Source: Nitrososphaerota archaeon (GTDB lineage Archaea > Thermoproteota > Nitrososphaeria > Nitrososphaerales > Gagatemarchaeaceae). Taken from it: a stretch of DNA of 6,669 nt. The notes below the pieces were generated by a model. It made no database searches. It was not told where the DNA came from and saw only the letters and a list, made by a program, of their open reading frames with translations. Made by a program: the position numbers and the translations under genes. The stretch covers positions 1 through 6,669 of the forward strand of contig VBPP01000049.1 in NCBI GenBank assembly GCA_005877365.1. Reading direction: 5' to 3'. Below, piece by piece: positions 1 through 5,479 of this stretch. Position 1 is the stretch's first letter. The number at the start of each line of letters is the position of its first letter.

Positions 1-2
1 AA

Positions 3-116
3 GGTTTATCCTCACTGACTTCCTTGTTTAGGATGGGGTCCAGACTGAGAGCATGGGCGCGAGCAGTCAATGGAGAGTCCCTTGAGGACTGGGAGCGAGG
101 ATGTGACTTCAATTGA
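3..116 (+). CDS. C-terminal tail of an unidentified upstream gene (5' partial)
   Basis: This frame is open from the window edge to a TGA at 114-116 and gives a 37-residue tail ending GESLEDWERGCDFN. The TGA overlaps the TTG start of the next gene (113-115) by two bases, the arrangement expected of a translationally coupled operon. No TATA-like box is seen in front of the following gene, which fits co-transcription. The tail has no recognisable motif, and the one Cys near the end is not in a CxxC. A thioredoxin-like or other redox partner would be a natural neighbour for a CcdA protein, but nothing in these residues shows it. The frame could be open by chance, since it is short. Confidence 0.4.
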   Translation, partial: GLSSLTSLFRMGSRLRAWARAVNGESLEDWERGCDFN

Positions 117-856
117 TCGAAGCCTTTCATGAGCTCCTCGCGTTCACCGTCGGCATAGTTAGTGGGTTCCTCCCCTGCTGCTTCGTGGTCTATCCGGGGC
201 TCTTCGCCTACTTCTCCGCGGATGAGGAGAAGGTATCGAGGATACGCATAGCTGCGGTTTGTCTCGCCTTCTCCGCCGGCATCGCGGTCGTGGGAGCGGC
301 CATCACCGGAGGCTTACTTTCACTTGGGGTGGTGATACTTCGTGACGCTCTTGGTTTGGGAAATGTAGGTGCCAACTATGCCGGTTGGGCCACGCTCAAC
401 CCCTTCAACCCGATTCACACCCCGATTCTTATTATCATCAACTATCTTGGTTGGGCCATACTCACCGTAATCGGACTCGTCTACCTGACCGGAAGGAGCT
501 TCAGCTTGCCCGTGCCGCGAGTCAACGCGCCACAGAGCCTCATGAACATACAGGGTTATCGCGGAGGATTCCTCTACGGCGTGTTCATAGGTGGCCCGGG
601 GCAGGCACACTGCACCGTCACCATCCTCATCCCGATCGTCTTCCTCTCTCTCTCAACGCTCGACCCGCCCGCGGTGCTCGTATACTTCGGACTCTACACT
701 CTAGGCAGAATCATTCCCATCCTGGTCTCGGGGTTGATGCTTCAGGACATGCGCCTACGCTTCACCAAGGGGGTCGTGGAGAATGGGAAGCTCATCAACA
801 GACTGATAGGCATCAGCTTCCTCATCGGTGGGCTCGTTCTCTTCTTCTGGCTGTAG
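113..856 (+). CDS. CcdA/DsbD-type transmembrane thiol-disulfide electron transporter
   Basis: This is a 247-residue polytopic membrane protein of about six helices with the two-half layout of the CcdA/DsbD transmembrane family. That family carries electrons from cytoplasmic thioredoxin across the membrane to outer redox proteins, for example for cytochrome c maturation. The first half has GFLPCCFVVYPG (residues 18-29), with a Pro-Cys at the place of the family's helix-1 cysteine and a second Cys beside it. The second half has GGPGQAHCTVTILIP (160-174), where family members usually have a TPC-type motif; Cys167 is kept but the Pro before it is replaced by His. Hydrophobic stretches lie near 8-34, 46-76, 104-125, 151-180, 187-210 and 229-247. 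The TTG at 113 is chosen because an in-frame ATG at 101 is followed at once by TGA, and because the TTG overlaps the upstream stop. A GAGG about 12 bases upstream may help initiation. The family call is fairly sure; the redox partner is unknown. Confidence 0.75.
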   Translation: MIEAFHELLAFTVGIVSGFLPCCFVVYPGLFAYFSADEEKVSRIRIAAVCLAFSAGIAVVGAAITGGLLSLGVVILRDALGLGNVGANYAGWATLNPFNPIHTPILIIINYLGWAILTVIGLVYLTGRSFSLPVPRVNAPQSLMNIQGYRGGFLYGVFIGGPGQAHCTVTILIPIVFLSLSTLDPPAVLVYFGLYTLGRIIPILVSGLMLQDMRLRFTKGVVENGKLINRLIGISFLIGGLVLFFWL

Positions 857-949
857 CGAGCCTCGTTACCCAACCCAGAATCTCGAGGACAGCAAAATCC
901 ATTCCTCTATGGGCGGGGAGGTAAACTGGGCTGGACTTTCTTCACTCCT

Positions 950-1222
950 CTAGGTTTCAGGTACTGCCGGGGTCGTGGCCCCGCCTCTGCCTCCGTACTT
1001 CAGAGCCCCGATCGCCGCGCCCAGGAGTGCGAAGGGAAGCGGAACGGTAAAGAACCTTATGAAGTCAGGATTTGAGATTCCGTGCGCCGGAACGAAGGTG
1101 TCCACGAGATATTTTTCGAGGGAAGGCACATTCAATGTGATTAGCACCAGTATCAGGCTCTTGAAGAACAGACCCAACAAGAAGCCAATGACTCCTCCTG
1201 CTAGGGCGCTTTTCCAGACCAT
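950..1222 (-). CDS. Small two-helix membrane protein, unknown function
   Basis: The 90-residue product is not recognised. It has a hydrophobic helix at about residues 5-31, an exposed stretch containing VDTFVPAHGISNPDF, and a second helix at about 58-80 rich in Gly and Ala (LLGAAIGALKYGG). The tail is short and Gly/Pro/Thr-rich. The start is an ATG at 1222, and a TATA-like stretch (TTCATATCA, 1251-1259 on this strand) lies about 33 bases before it. The gene converges on the CcdA-type gene, whose stop is 93 bases away, so the two are not one operon. It lies downstream of the decayed ABC cassette on the same strand but is itself undamaged. Coding status rests on the ATG, the clean hydrophobic pattern and the open frame. 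Confidence 0.6.
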   Translation of the reverse strand: MVWKSALAGGVIGFLLGLFFKSLILVLITLNVPSLEKYLVDTFVPAHGISNPDFIRFFTVPLPFALLGAAIGALKYGGRGGATTPAVPET

Positions 1223-1250
1223 TCTTTCGAGGTTTTCTGACTGGCGGTGG

Positions 1251-1259
1251 ATGATATGA
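1251..1259 (-). promoter_or_regulatory. Possible TATA-like box for the two-helix membrane protein
   Basis: TTCATATCA on the - strand, centred about 33 bases before the ATG at 1222. This would allow a very short leader. The match to an archaeal box A is weak. Confidence 0.25.
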
Positions 1260-1279
1260 ACGTTCCCCCAGGTAATTGC

Positions 1280-1420
1280 TCAGCTCACCGGCCTCCATCC
1301 CTCGCGGCTCCCTCGCCGTACAACCAACCTGAAGGCCTCCCGAATTGCGGCAAAGTCTTCTCCCCCTCGTGAAATCGAACTGCCCACGGATTCGGGAAGT
1401 CGGAGGAGGAGGTCGGTCAT
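1280..1420 (-). CDS. Possible 46-residue small protein
   Basis: An ATG at 1420 opens a frame that begins MTDLLLRLPESVGSS and ends with a TGA at 1280-1282. An AGGT lies six bases before the ATG and could serve as a weak ribosome-binding site. The peptide has a plausible mix of residues (leucine-rich start, basic end) but no known motif. It sits in a stretch that otherwise looks like decayed sequence, so it may be a chance frame or a leftover. Confidence 0.22.
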   Translation of the reverse strand: MTDLLLRLPESVGSSISRGGEDFAAIREAFRLVVRRGSREGWRPVS

Positions 1421-1498
1421 GTCGCGACCTACTTACGTTGAAGTAACCCGACAGGTTAAGAAAGCATGACCCGTGACAGGAGGGATGGAGCTAGCAGA

Positions 1499-1844
1499 CT
1501 ATTGGTGAATCGGCTCCGATTTGAACGAACTTCCCGACCGGGATAACCCTCCAATGGCGATCCCTTTCGTCGAAGCGCCGCCAGCGGGAGCAAAGAAAAA
1601 CGAGGAGACTGTGGCCTCGAGATGCGTCTTCTGGATAAGGGAACCACCCAGGACGTCGGACCCGAGCTTGTCTCTCGTCGAAGAGATGCTGTACGCCGCC
1701 CCGGTGGTCAGCAGCCGTCGAGAGGAGTACGCCGACTAGAACAGCCATTGCCACACCCGAAGAAGCCATCCTGGGTGCCCTTCCGCGAACCTCCGCCTGA
1801 CGAGCGAGTGGAGCCGCGGGGCCCTCGGGGCCTCGTCCCCCAAT
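1499..1844 (-). pseudogene. Possible N-terminal remnant of an FtsX/MacB-type ABC permease, frameshifted
   Basis: Read on the - strand, one frame gives RMASSGVAMAVLVGVLLSTA (from about 1772). This looks like the first membrane helix of an FtsX-family permease with its preceding basic segment. At about 1711 the plausible reading moves to the next frame, giving TTGAAYSISSTRDKLGSDVL and continuing to a TAG at 1499-1501. A membrane helix followed by a polar segment containing LGSDV is what the start of the extracellular domain looks like in many archaeal FtsX permeases. The rest of a permease (extracellular domain and three C-terminal helices) is absent. It lies directly downstream of the damaged ABC ATPase on the same strand, which supports the idea. 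The assignment is by pattern only; the opposite strand also has a fair open frame here (1521-1739). Confidence 0.38.
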
Positions 1845-1979
1845 TCATGCCAGGAGACAATATCAGGATGGAACCCACCTGAGCGAACTCCATCGGGTAG
1901 TAAGTCGAAGAGAAGAGGCAATATGACCAACTCCAGCCGCGAGAGTGAGAATCCTCCGACCAACGATACTACCTCAGCG

Positions 1980-2582
1980 TCATAGCCTGACCGACTCGCT
2001 CACTCGCTGAGGACGCCGTTGTCCATCGTTCGCACCTTCGTCGCATAGCTGGCGAGTTCCAGAGTGTGGGTCACCATAACTATCGTCCGCGAGAACGATC
2101 TCCGGTCCGTTGACCAGGGCTCTTGCTAGGGCGACCCTCTTCTGCTGCCCGACGGAGAGCTGTGACGGGTAGGCGTGTCCTTTCTCGGAGAGTCCCACCA
2201 TCTGGAGCAAGCCCAGCGCCTTCTCCCCGACCCTGTCATGTTGCCTTGCGAACATGGTGGGCAGCTTCACGTTGTCCAGGACCGTCAGGGTCGGGAGAAG
2301 GCTCGGTATCTGGAAGACGAACCCGATCTTCTCGGCCCTGAACCTAGACTGGTTCGCGTCGTCCAGGCCCCAGAGGTCAACTCCGTCGACGCGCACGGAA
2401 CCCTGAGTCGGCCTTGTAAGCCCCCCAATCAGACTGAGAAGCGTCGTCTTGCCAGAACCTGACCTGCCGACTATCATCGCAAATTCCCCGTCTTGTATGG
2501 TCAGGTCGAGGTCGTCGACGGCCTTGACAAGGACATCCCCGCTCAGCCTATAGTGCTTCGAGACCGACTTCAGTTCAATCAT
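1980..2582 (-). pseudogene. ABC transporter ATPase (LolD/MacB type), internal deletion and frameshift
   Basis: The protein starts as a normal ABC ATPase of the LolD/MacB/FtsE class, which powers FtsX-type permeases in export or release of substrates at the membrane. Visible elements are A-loop Tyr11, Walker A GRSGSGKTT (39-47), Q-loop Gln91, a signature motif LSVGQ (142-146, usually LSGGQ) and Walker B IVLAD (162-166). The catalytic Glu, D-loop and following helix are missing. Right after IVLAD the frame reads unrelated residues to a stop at 1980. One base over, at 2083, another frame resumes with IVMVTHTLELASYATKV, which is the H-loop and tail, and ends at a TGA at 2000-2002. Compared with family layout, about 27 codons are gone, with a net change of frame. 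The ATG at 2582 directly abuts the stop of the permease fragment upstream. Without the catalytic Glu and an in-frame H-loop the product should not hydrolyse ATP normally. Confidence 0.8.
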
Positions 2583-3104
2583 TTATTCATCCTTTCTTAT
2601 CGCCTCGTACGAGTCAGGCCTAATGACTCTGTACGCTGGGACGACGGCCGCCGCAGCTCCAATGGTGATGCCGAGGGTGACGGACCTCAAAGTCAGACTC
2701 AGCGAATCCAAGAAATTGGGACTCACGTGAGACGTATTAAACGTGGCGACAAGATAGGTCCCCGCTGAAGAAACAACCCAATTCTCCCAAGGCCAGCCCG
2801 AAGTCGCTGCCAAATGCTCCCGCCGCCAGGCACGCCCCTTACCTTGTCGGTCACCGTGCGAAGACCGGCACTCTGCATCAGGCCCGTTATGAACCGCCTC
2901 GCTTAAGTCTCCATCGGTGAAGATGAACCTTGGAACTCCGCCGGCCTCCGTCTTCCATATCTCCCCCAGTTTTTCAACGTCTCCTCTGATACGATTGACG
3001 GAAGACCTCATCTGAGCAGCAGCGGAACTCGTCTTTGGCTCAAAAGTATCCTGCAAACAAATGGGGAGCTGGAGTCGCGTCCGGTCAGAAGCGACTGAGG
3101 GCAT
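2583..3104 (-). pseudogene. C-terminal fragment of an FtsX/MacB-type ABC permease, several frames
   Basis: The last 40 residues of this frame match the end of FtsX-family permeases: a final helix (VTLGITIGAAAAVVPAYRVI) followed by RPDSYEAIRKDE, the usual basic-acidic tail. The TAA is immediately followed by the ATPase ATG, as in an operon. Further upstream the sense moves between frames. At 2896 a neighbouring frame reads RFITGLMQSAGLRTVTDKVR, and near 2820 the third frame reads GAFGSDFGLALGELG, while the open frame there is poor. Before that, MRSSVNRIRGDVEKLGEIWK looks like part of an extracellular domain. The asparagine synthetase gene ends only 41 bases before this fragment, so the first permease helix and much of the extracellular domain (about 200 residues in relatives) have no room and are lost. 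The fragment cannot form a working permease as it stands. Confidence 0.65.
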
Positions 3105-3145
3105 GGAGCGCTTCGACTGAGTGGGTTGACTTTCTGACGTCTCGC

Positions 3146-4072
3146 CTAGAGCTCGTAGACCACTCCGGGGACCTTCGGGAATGCCTGAACTTCTCCCACG
3201 TGCCTCGCTCCCGCAACCCAGGTCATGAGTCTCTCGACACCTATTCCCGCGCCTGCCGATGGCTTGAGCTTGCCTTCTTTCGCGAGCGTGAGGAGCAGGG
3301 TGTAGTTCTCCTTCTTCACGCCGTCGCGCTCCATCTTTGCAGCGATCTTACCGTACTCCCACTCGCGTCTGGCGCCCGAGAGCACCTCGCCGTACTTTGG
3401 AAGGAAGAGGTCATAGTTGTCCCACCTGCCCGTGGCCGCGTCCTCAAAATCATAAAACTCTCTCGGGATGTTAGTCACCCAGACAGGCTCACGGATGTCT
3501 TGAGGTAGACTCACCTCCCACCTACCTTCGTACTTTGCCTCAAGGTCTTCCCTGTCATGGACCCTGAAAGGCGTCTCGGGTGTTTTGAGACTCCCATACC
3601 TGCCGAGGCTTTTCAGTTCCCGTTCCGCTCGTTTCTTGACATGACTCACCAGTCCAGCGATGACTGCCTCAACGAGGCGCCTGACATCCCTGAAACCGGC
3701 GCCCGCCACCTCGAAATCAAGCTGTGTGAACTCATAGGCGTGCCATCCTGTCGCCTTCCTCTCCCTCCTTTCTATCCTCACGTTCGGAGAGAGGACGAAG
3801 AACTTCGGGTACGCCGTTGAGCACGCGACTAGCTTGTGAATTATCATGCTCAGGGTCGTCCGCACCGTCTCGCCGTAAATCTCGGTCTCGACTCTCTTCT
3901 CGATCGAGGCTCCGGGGTCTGGCCACAGGGGGTCTGTCGACTTCGAGAAAATCACCGGAAGCAACCAGGTGAATCCCCTGCCTGTGAAAGCGCTCGTGAG
4001 GTATCTCAGAACCTCTGTGCCCACCTTGCCGATCTGCGCCTTCCGCACTAACTGTATGGGAGAATTCGTCAA
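3146..4072 (-). CDS. Archaeal asparagine synthetase A (AsnRS-derived, ammonia-dependent)
   Basis: The 308-residue protein is a class II aminoacyl-tRNA-synthetase-like catalytic domain with no anticodon-binding domain. It matches the archaeal asparagine synthetase-related family (known from Pyrococcus), which makes asparagine from aspartate, ammonia and ATP through aspartyl-adenylate. A motif-1 region with WLLPVIFSKSTDPLWPDP spans 36-53. Motif 2 has RIE at 99-101 and the aspartate-type signature YEFTQLDFE at 113-121. NIPREFYD and a YGEVLSG-REWEY segment bind substrate in AspRS/AsnRS relatives. Motif 3, GAGIGVERL, covers 274-282 and includes the ATP-binding Arg281. Length fits the family, and all motifs are present, so the enzyme should be active. 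The TTG at 4072 is the first start after an in-frame TAG five codons earlier. No TATA box is seen close upstream, so it may be co-transcribed with the coiled-coil gene 127 bases upstream. A true AsnRS is unlikely because the N-terminal OB-fold is missing. Confidence 0.85.
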   Translation of the reverse strand: MTNSPIQLVRKAQIGKVGTEVLRYLTSAFTGRGFTWLLPVIFSKSTDPLWPDPGASIEKRVETEIYGETVRTTLSMIIHKLVACSTAYPKFFVLSPNVRIERRERKATGWHAYEFTQLDFEVAGAGFRDVRRLVEAVIAGLVSHVKKRAERELKSLGRYGSLKTPETPFRVHDREDLEAKYEGRWEVSLPQDIREPVWVTNIPREFYDFEDAATGRWDNYDLFLPKYGEVLSGARREWEYGKIAAKMERDGVKKENYTLLLTLAKEGKLKPSAGAGIGVERLMTWVAGARHVGEVQAFPKVPGVVYEL

Positions 4073-4084
4073 AACAGATTCCGG

Positions 4085-4113
4085 CTAGACGGGGCCTAGT
4101 TGAGGCCGTCTAG
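4085..4113. repeat. Hairpin-forming inverted repeat upstream of asparagine synthetase
   Basis: CTAGACGG at 4085-4092 is repeated perfectly inverted as CCGTCTAG at 4106-4113, with a 13-base loop. Inside the loop CCT (4095-4097) and AGG (4103-4105) can pair further. The repeat ends 12 bases before the TTG start of the - strand asparagine synthetase gene. It could be an operator, a leader hairpin affecting translation, or part of a 3' end structure of the gene upstream. There is no T-run, so an archaeal T-rich terminator is not indicated. Confidence 0.5.
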
Positions 4114-4181
4114 GGGGTTGACCCTGAACTGCCCTCTGGTCGAACTACCGCAGGCCTCTCCCGTTTTCCCACGTAGAGCCC

Positions 4182-4209
4182 ACCGCACGGTGCGGTCGGT
4201 CAGCGACCG
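4182..4209. repeat. Two overlapping inverted repeats at the end of the coiled-coil gene
   Basis: ACCGCAC-G-GTGCGGT (4182-4196) is a perfect seven-base inverted repeat with a one-base centre. CGGTCG (4193-4198) pairs with CGACCG (4204-4209) across five bases. The two hairpins share bases 4193-4196, so they are mutually exclusive. The second spans the stop codon (4200-4202) of the - strand gene. They may mark the transcript end or its processing, but no T-run follows on either strand. Confidence 0.4.
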
Positions 4210-4607
4210 GCGGCGCGCAGGGCTTCCTTCATCGCCCCGGCCTTCTCCTTGAGAATCGCTATCGCCTCCTCAAGCTTCTTGCAGCCCTCCTCCTCAAGGG
4301 AGAGGGTCTCCTCGAGCTCGGCGATCTTGCTCAAGGCGCTATCGTAGTCCAGCGATATCTGGGCTAGTGGGATGTAGTCCATCCTCCGGGGCATTCTGGA
4401 GAAGAGTTCGCGCTGCGCCTGGTTGATGTCACGGAGCTTACTCATGTCTGTTGCAGCGAGCCAGGAAACCTCCCTGGCTGCCCCCAGGCTCTCGTAGAGC
4501 TGGTCCTGCAGCCTAATGTACGACTCCCAGTACTTCATCAACGACTCGTTGAATGAGACAAAGATCTCTTTGAACCTCGTATCACGGGCGTTGTCGGCCG
4601 ATTCCAA
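4200..4607 (-). CDS. Small coiled-coil protein, unknown function
   Basis: The 135-residue product is highly helical. The N-terminal half has aromatic amphipathic helices (FVSFNESLMKYWESYIRLQD, residues 16-35). A middle segment (71-78) reads RMPRRMDY. From about 88 to 130 there is a strong heptad-like Glu/Lys/Leu coiled coil, with one Cys. The open frame reaches back to 4712, but that would overlap the divergent gene. The TTG at 4607 is preferred because a TATA-like CTTTTACT lies about 27 bases before it, as for a leaderless transcript; ATG 4538 is a shorter alternative. The pattern (aromatic helices, a Pro-basic turn, then a coiled coil) loosely recalls phasins and the PhaE subunit of polyhydroxyalkanoate synthase. 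No PhaC is present in the window, so this is only a guess. No signal peptide or membrane helix is present. Confidence 0.6.
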   Translation of the reverse strand: MESADNARDTRFKEIFVSFNESLMKYWESYIRLQDQLYESLGAAREVSWLAATDMSKLRDINQAQRELFSRMPRRMDYIPLAQISLDYDSALSKIAELEETLSLEEEGCKKLEEAIAILKEKAGAMKEALRAAGR

Positions 4608-4629
4608 GCGGCTGAAACCCCAGAAAGTC

Positions 4630-4639
4630 CAGTAAAAGG
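4630..4639 (-). promoter_or_regulatory. TATA-like box for the coiled-coil gene
   Basis: CCTTTTACT on the - strand lies about 27 bases before the TTG at 4607, the right spacing for a leaderless archaeal start. Together with the + strand box 20 bases away it forms a compact divergent promoter between 4608 and 4681. Confidence 0.4.
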
Positions 4640-4651
4640 GTTTAGAGGCGT

Positions 4652-4659
4652 CCTTATTA
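4652..4659 (+). promoter_or_regulatory. TATA-like box for the zinc-knuckle gene
   Basis: CCTTATTA on the + strand is centred about 26 bases before the GTG at 4682, which suggests a leaderless transcript. It supports that GTG as the start. Confidence 0.4.
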
Positions 4660-4681
4660 GGGACGGAAAGCTCTGTACAGC

Positions 4682-4977
4682 GTGAACGAATCCCAGTTTG
4701 AATTGTGCACAATTCACCAGATTAGGCTTCAACCCGAAGGAACCACCACCCAGCTGATCTGTCCAGTCTGTGCGCAATTGAATAATCAAGAGATGCTCCG
4801 AAGGAGATTCAGAAGGCGCTAGCCTCCACGAGAGAGTTAATCCAGCAGCAGTCCCAAAAGTTGCCCAAGCAGTGCCCAAAGTGCGGCAATCTCGAACGCC
4901 TCTACCGGACGCCCCGTGGACTCAGGTGCGCGCACTGCGTCAGGGCAATGGACTCCTCCGGCCTTGGTTTCAGGTAA
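4682..4977 (+). pseudogene. Small twin zinc-knuckle protein split by a one-base frameshift
   Basis: From GTG 4682 the first frame encodes C-x2-H (residues 9 and 12), then 14 residues, then C-x2-C (27 and 30). It runs out of sense after about 4800 and stops at 4820-4822. The frame one base back, which has a stop at 4783-4785, carries on as KEIQKALASTRELIQQQ. It then gives C-x2-C (4873-4884), 14 residues, and C-x2-C (4927-4938), ending at a TAA at 4975. Both knuckles have the same 2-14-2 spacing, and a Gln-rich helical linker joins them. The two halves are therefore best read as one protein of about 98 residues broken by loss of one base near 4800. Such proteins usually bind zinc and often nucleic acid or protein; the partner is unknown here. 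An AAGGAG lies exactly at the shift point (4801-4806). A true mutation, a sequencing error and a programmed shift are all open. Confidence 0.6.
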
Positions 4978-5091
4978 GCCGGGCAAGCGCTGAGAAGACG
5001 CGTCAAGGTTCTGCAATCCATCAGCCCGCTGAATAGTTGACCAGTCGACGAAAGCTGCGATAATCACCTGCGAGGGCGCAAGATCGCCGAC

Positions 5092-5373
5092 TTACACCGT
5101 AATCTTAAGAAGGGCGGCGAGGCCCACGAACTCCAGCACCGACATCGCGGAGAGGTATGGAAGCGCCCCGCTTCCGAAGAAGGGAGCCATCGCTACGTAC
5201 GCATAGACTGTGAGGACGCTGTTTGCTAGAAGAAGGAGCGCGAAGAAGAGCAGACCGACCGAGTGGGCGGCCCGGCTGCGAAAGAGAATCCTCCCGTAAA
5301 AGTAGAGGAGGGCCAAGAGCAGAGCTACGTTCAACCCTGAGAAGAGAATCGTGACGGACATCACAGGGTCCAC
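5092..5373 (-). CDS. Small three-helix membrane protein paired with a winged-helix regulator
   Basis: The 93-residue protein is almost entirely hydrophobic. Helices lie at about 5-27 (with an FYGRILFRSR basic turn after it), 38-60 and 70-91. No catalytic motif is seen. Small three-helix proteins of this type are common in archaea next to small winged-helix regulators, and here the regulator gene is divergent, with 106 bases between the starts. The product may be a membrane sensor or the target of the regulator; this is inference from position. GTG 5373 is used as the start, but GTG 5364 and ATG 5361 are just as possible in the same frame. A TATA-like CTTAATAC lies some 34 bases before GTG 5373. 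The zinc-knuckle gene converges on it with a 114-base gap in which I see nothing. Confidence 0.65.
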   Translation of the reverse strand: MDPVMSVTILFSGLNVALLLALLYFYGRILFRSRAAHSVGLLFFALLLLANSVLTVYAYVAMAPFFGSGALPYLSAMSVLEFVGLAALLKITV

Positions 5374-5404
5374 GCCTTGTTCAGCGGTTTGATGCGGGCC
5401 GAGA

Positions 5405-5418
5405 GTATTAAGTTTATT
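5405..5418 (-). promoter_or_regulatory. TATA-like box for the three-helix membrane protein
   Basis: AATAAACTTAATAC on the - strand is the strongest AT-rich element upstream of this gene. It would place transcription start a short way before GTG 5373 or ATG 5361. It shares the 5374-5479 intergenic region with the regulator's promoter. Confidence 0.5.
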
Positions 5419-5449
5419 TCAAAATCTCGAGGTTTTCAAAGCTCCAAGG

Positions 5450-5458
5450 GATAAATAG
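5450..5458 (+). promoter_or_regulatory. TATA-like box for the winged-helix regulator
   Basis: GATAAATAG on the + strand is centred about 26 bases before the GTG at 5480, fitting a leaderless transcript. The bases between it and the divergent box (5419-5449) are a likely place for an operator. AAAATCTCGAGGTTTTC there contains an imperfect dyad centred on CTCGAG. Confidence 0.55.
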
Positions 5459-5479
5459 AATCTGAGGTGTCTGCGGGCT

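Larger units (their letters stand above)
1223..1979. other. Gene-poor stretch between the ABC ATPase and the two-helix protein
   Basis: No intact gene of normal size is seen here on either strand. All six frames hold short overlapping open frames typical of GC-rich non-coding or decayed DNA. Two items inside are worth annotating separately: a weak small frame at 1280-1420 and a possible permease remnant at 1499-1844. From 1845 to 1979 the - strand holds a short hydrophobic run (LELVILPLLFDLL) in one frame but nothing assignable. No tRNA, IS-element end or long repeat was seen. Confidence 0.5.

Noticed and set aside
385..924. A long + strand frame of 179 codons inside the CcdA-type gene
   Set aside because: The product is rich in His, Arg and Pro with no hydrophobic order, the normal look of a shadow frame in GC-rich DNA over a strong membrane-protein gene.
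1320..1400. Possible tRNA-like bases (GAAATCGAAC resembling a T-loop)
   Set aside because: No matching acceptor, D or anticodon stems could be drawn around it on either strand.
1521..1739. A + strand frame of 72 codons (TTG start) with fairly good codon composition
   Set aside because: It has no known motif, no TATA-like box or ribosome-binding site, and lies opposite the permease-like remnant, which explains the region better. It remains a weak alternative.
3035..3508. A + strand frame of 157 codons
   Set aside because: It is mostly antisense to the asparagine synthetase gene, whose motifs are unmistakable.
4608..4712. N-terminal extension of the coiled-coil gene to ATG 4712
   Set aside because: It would overlap the divergent zinc-knuckle gene and its promoter, and a TATA-like box within it points to a start at 4607.
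4837..5067. A - strand frame of 76 codons
   Set aside because: It is antisense to the second zinc knuckle and then crosses an intergenic gap; the product has no motif.
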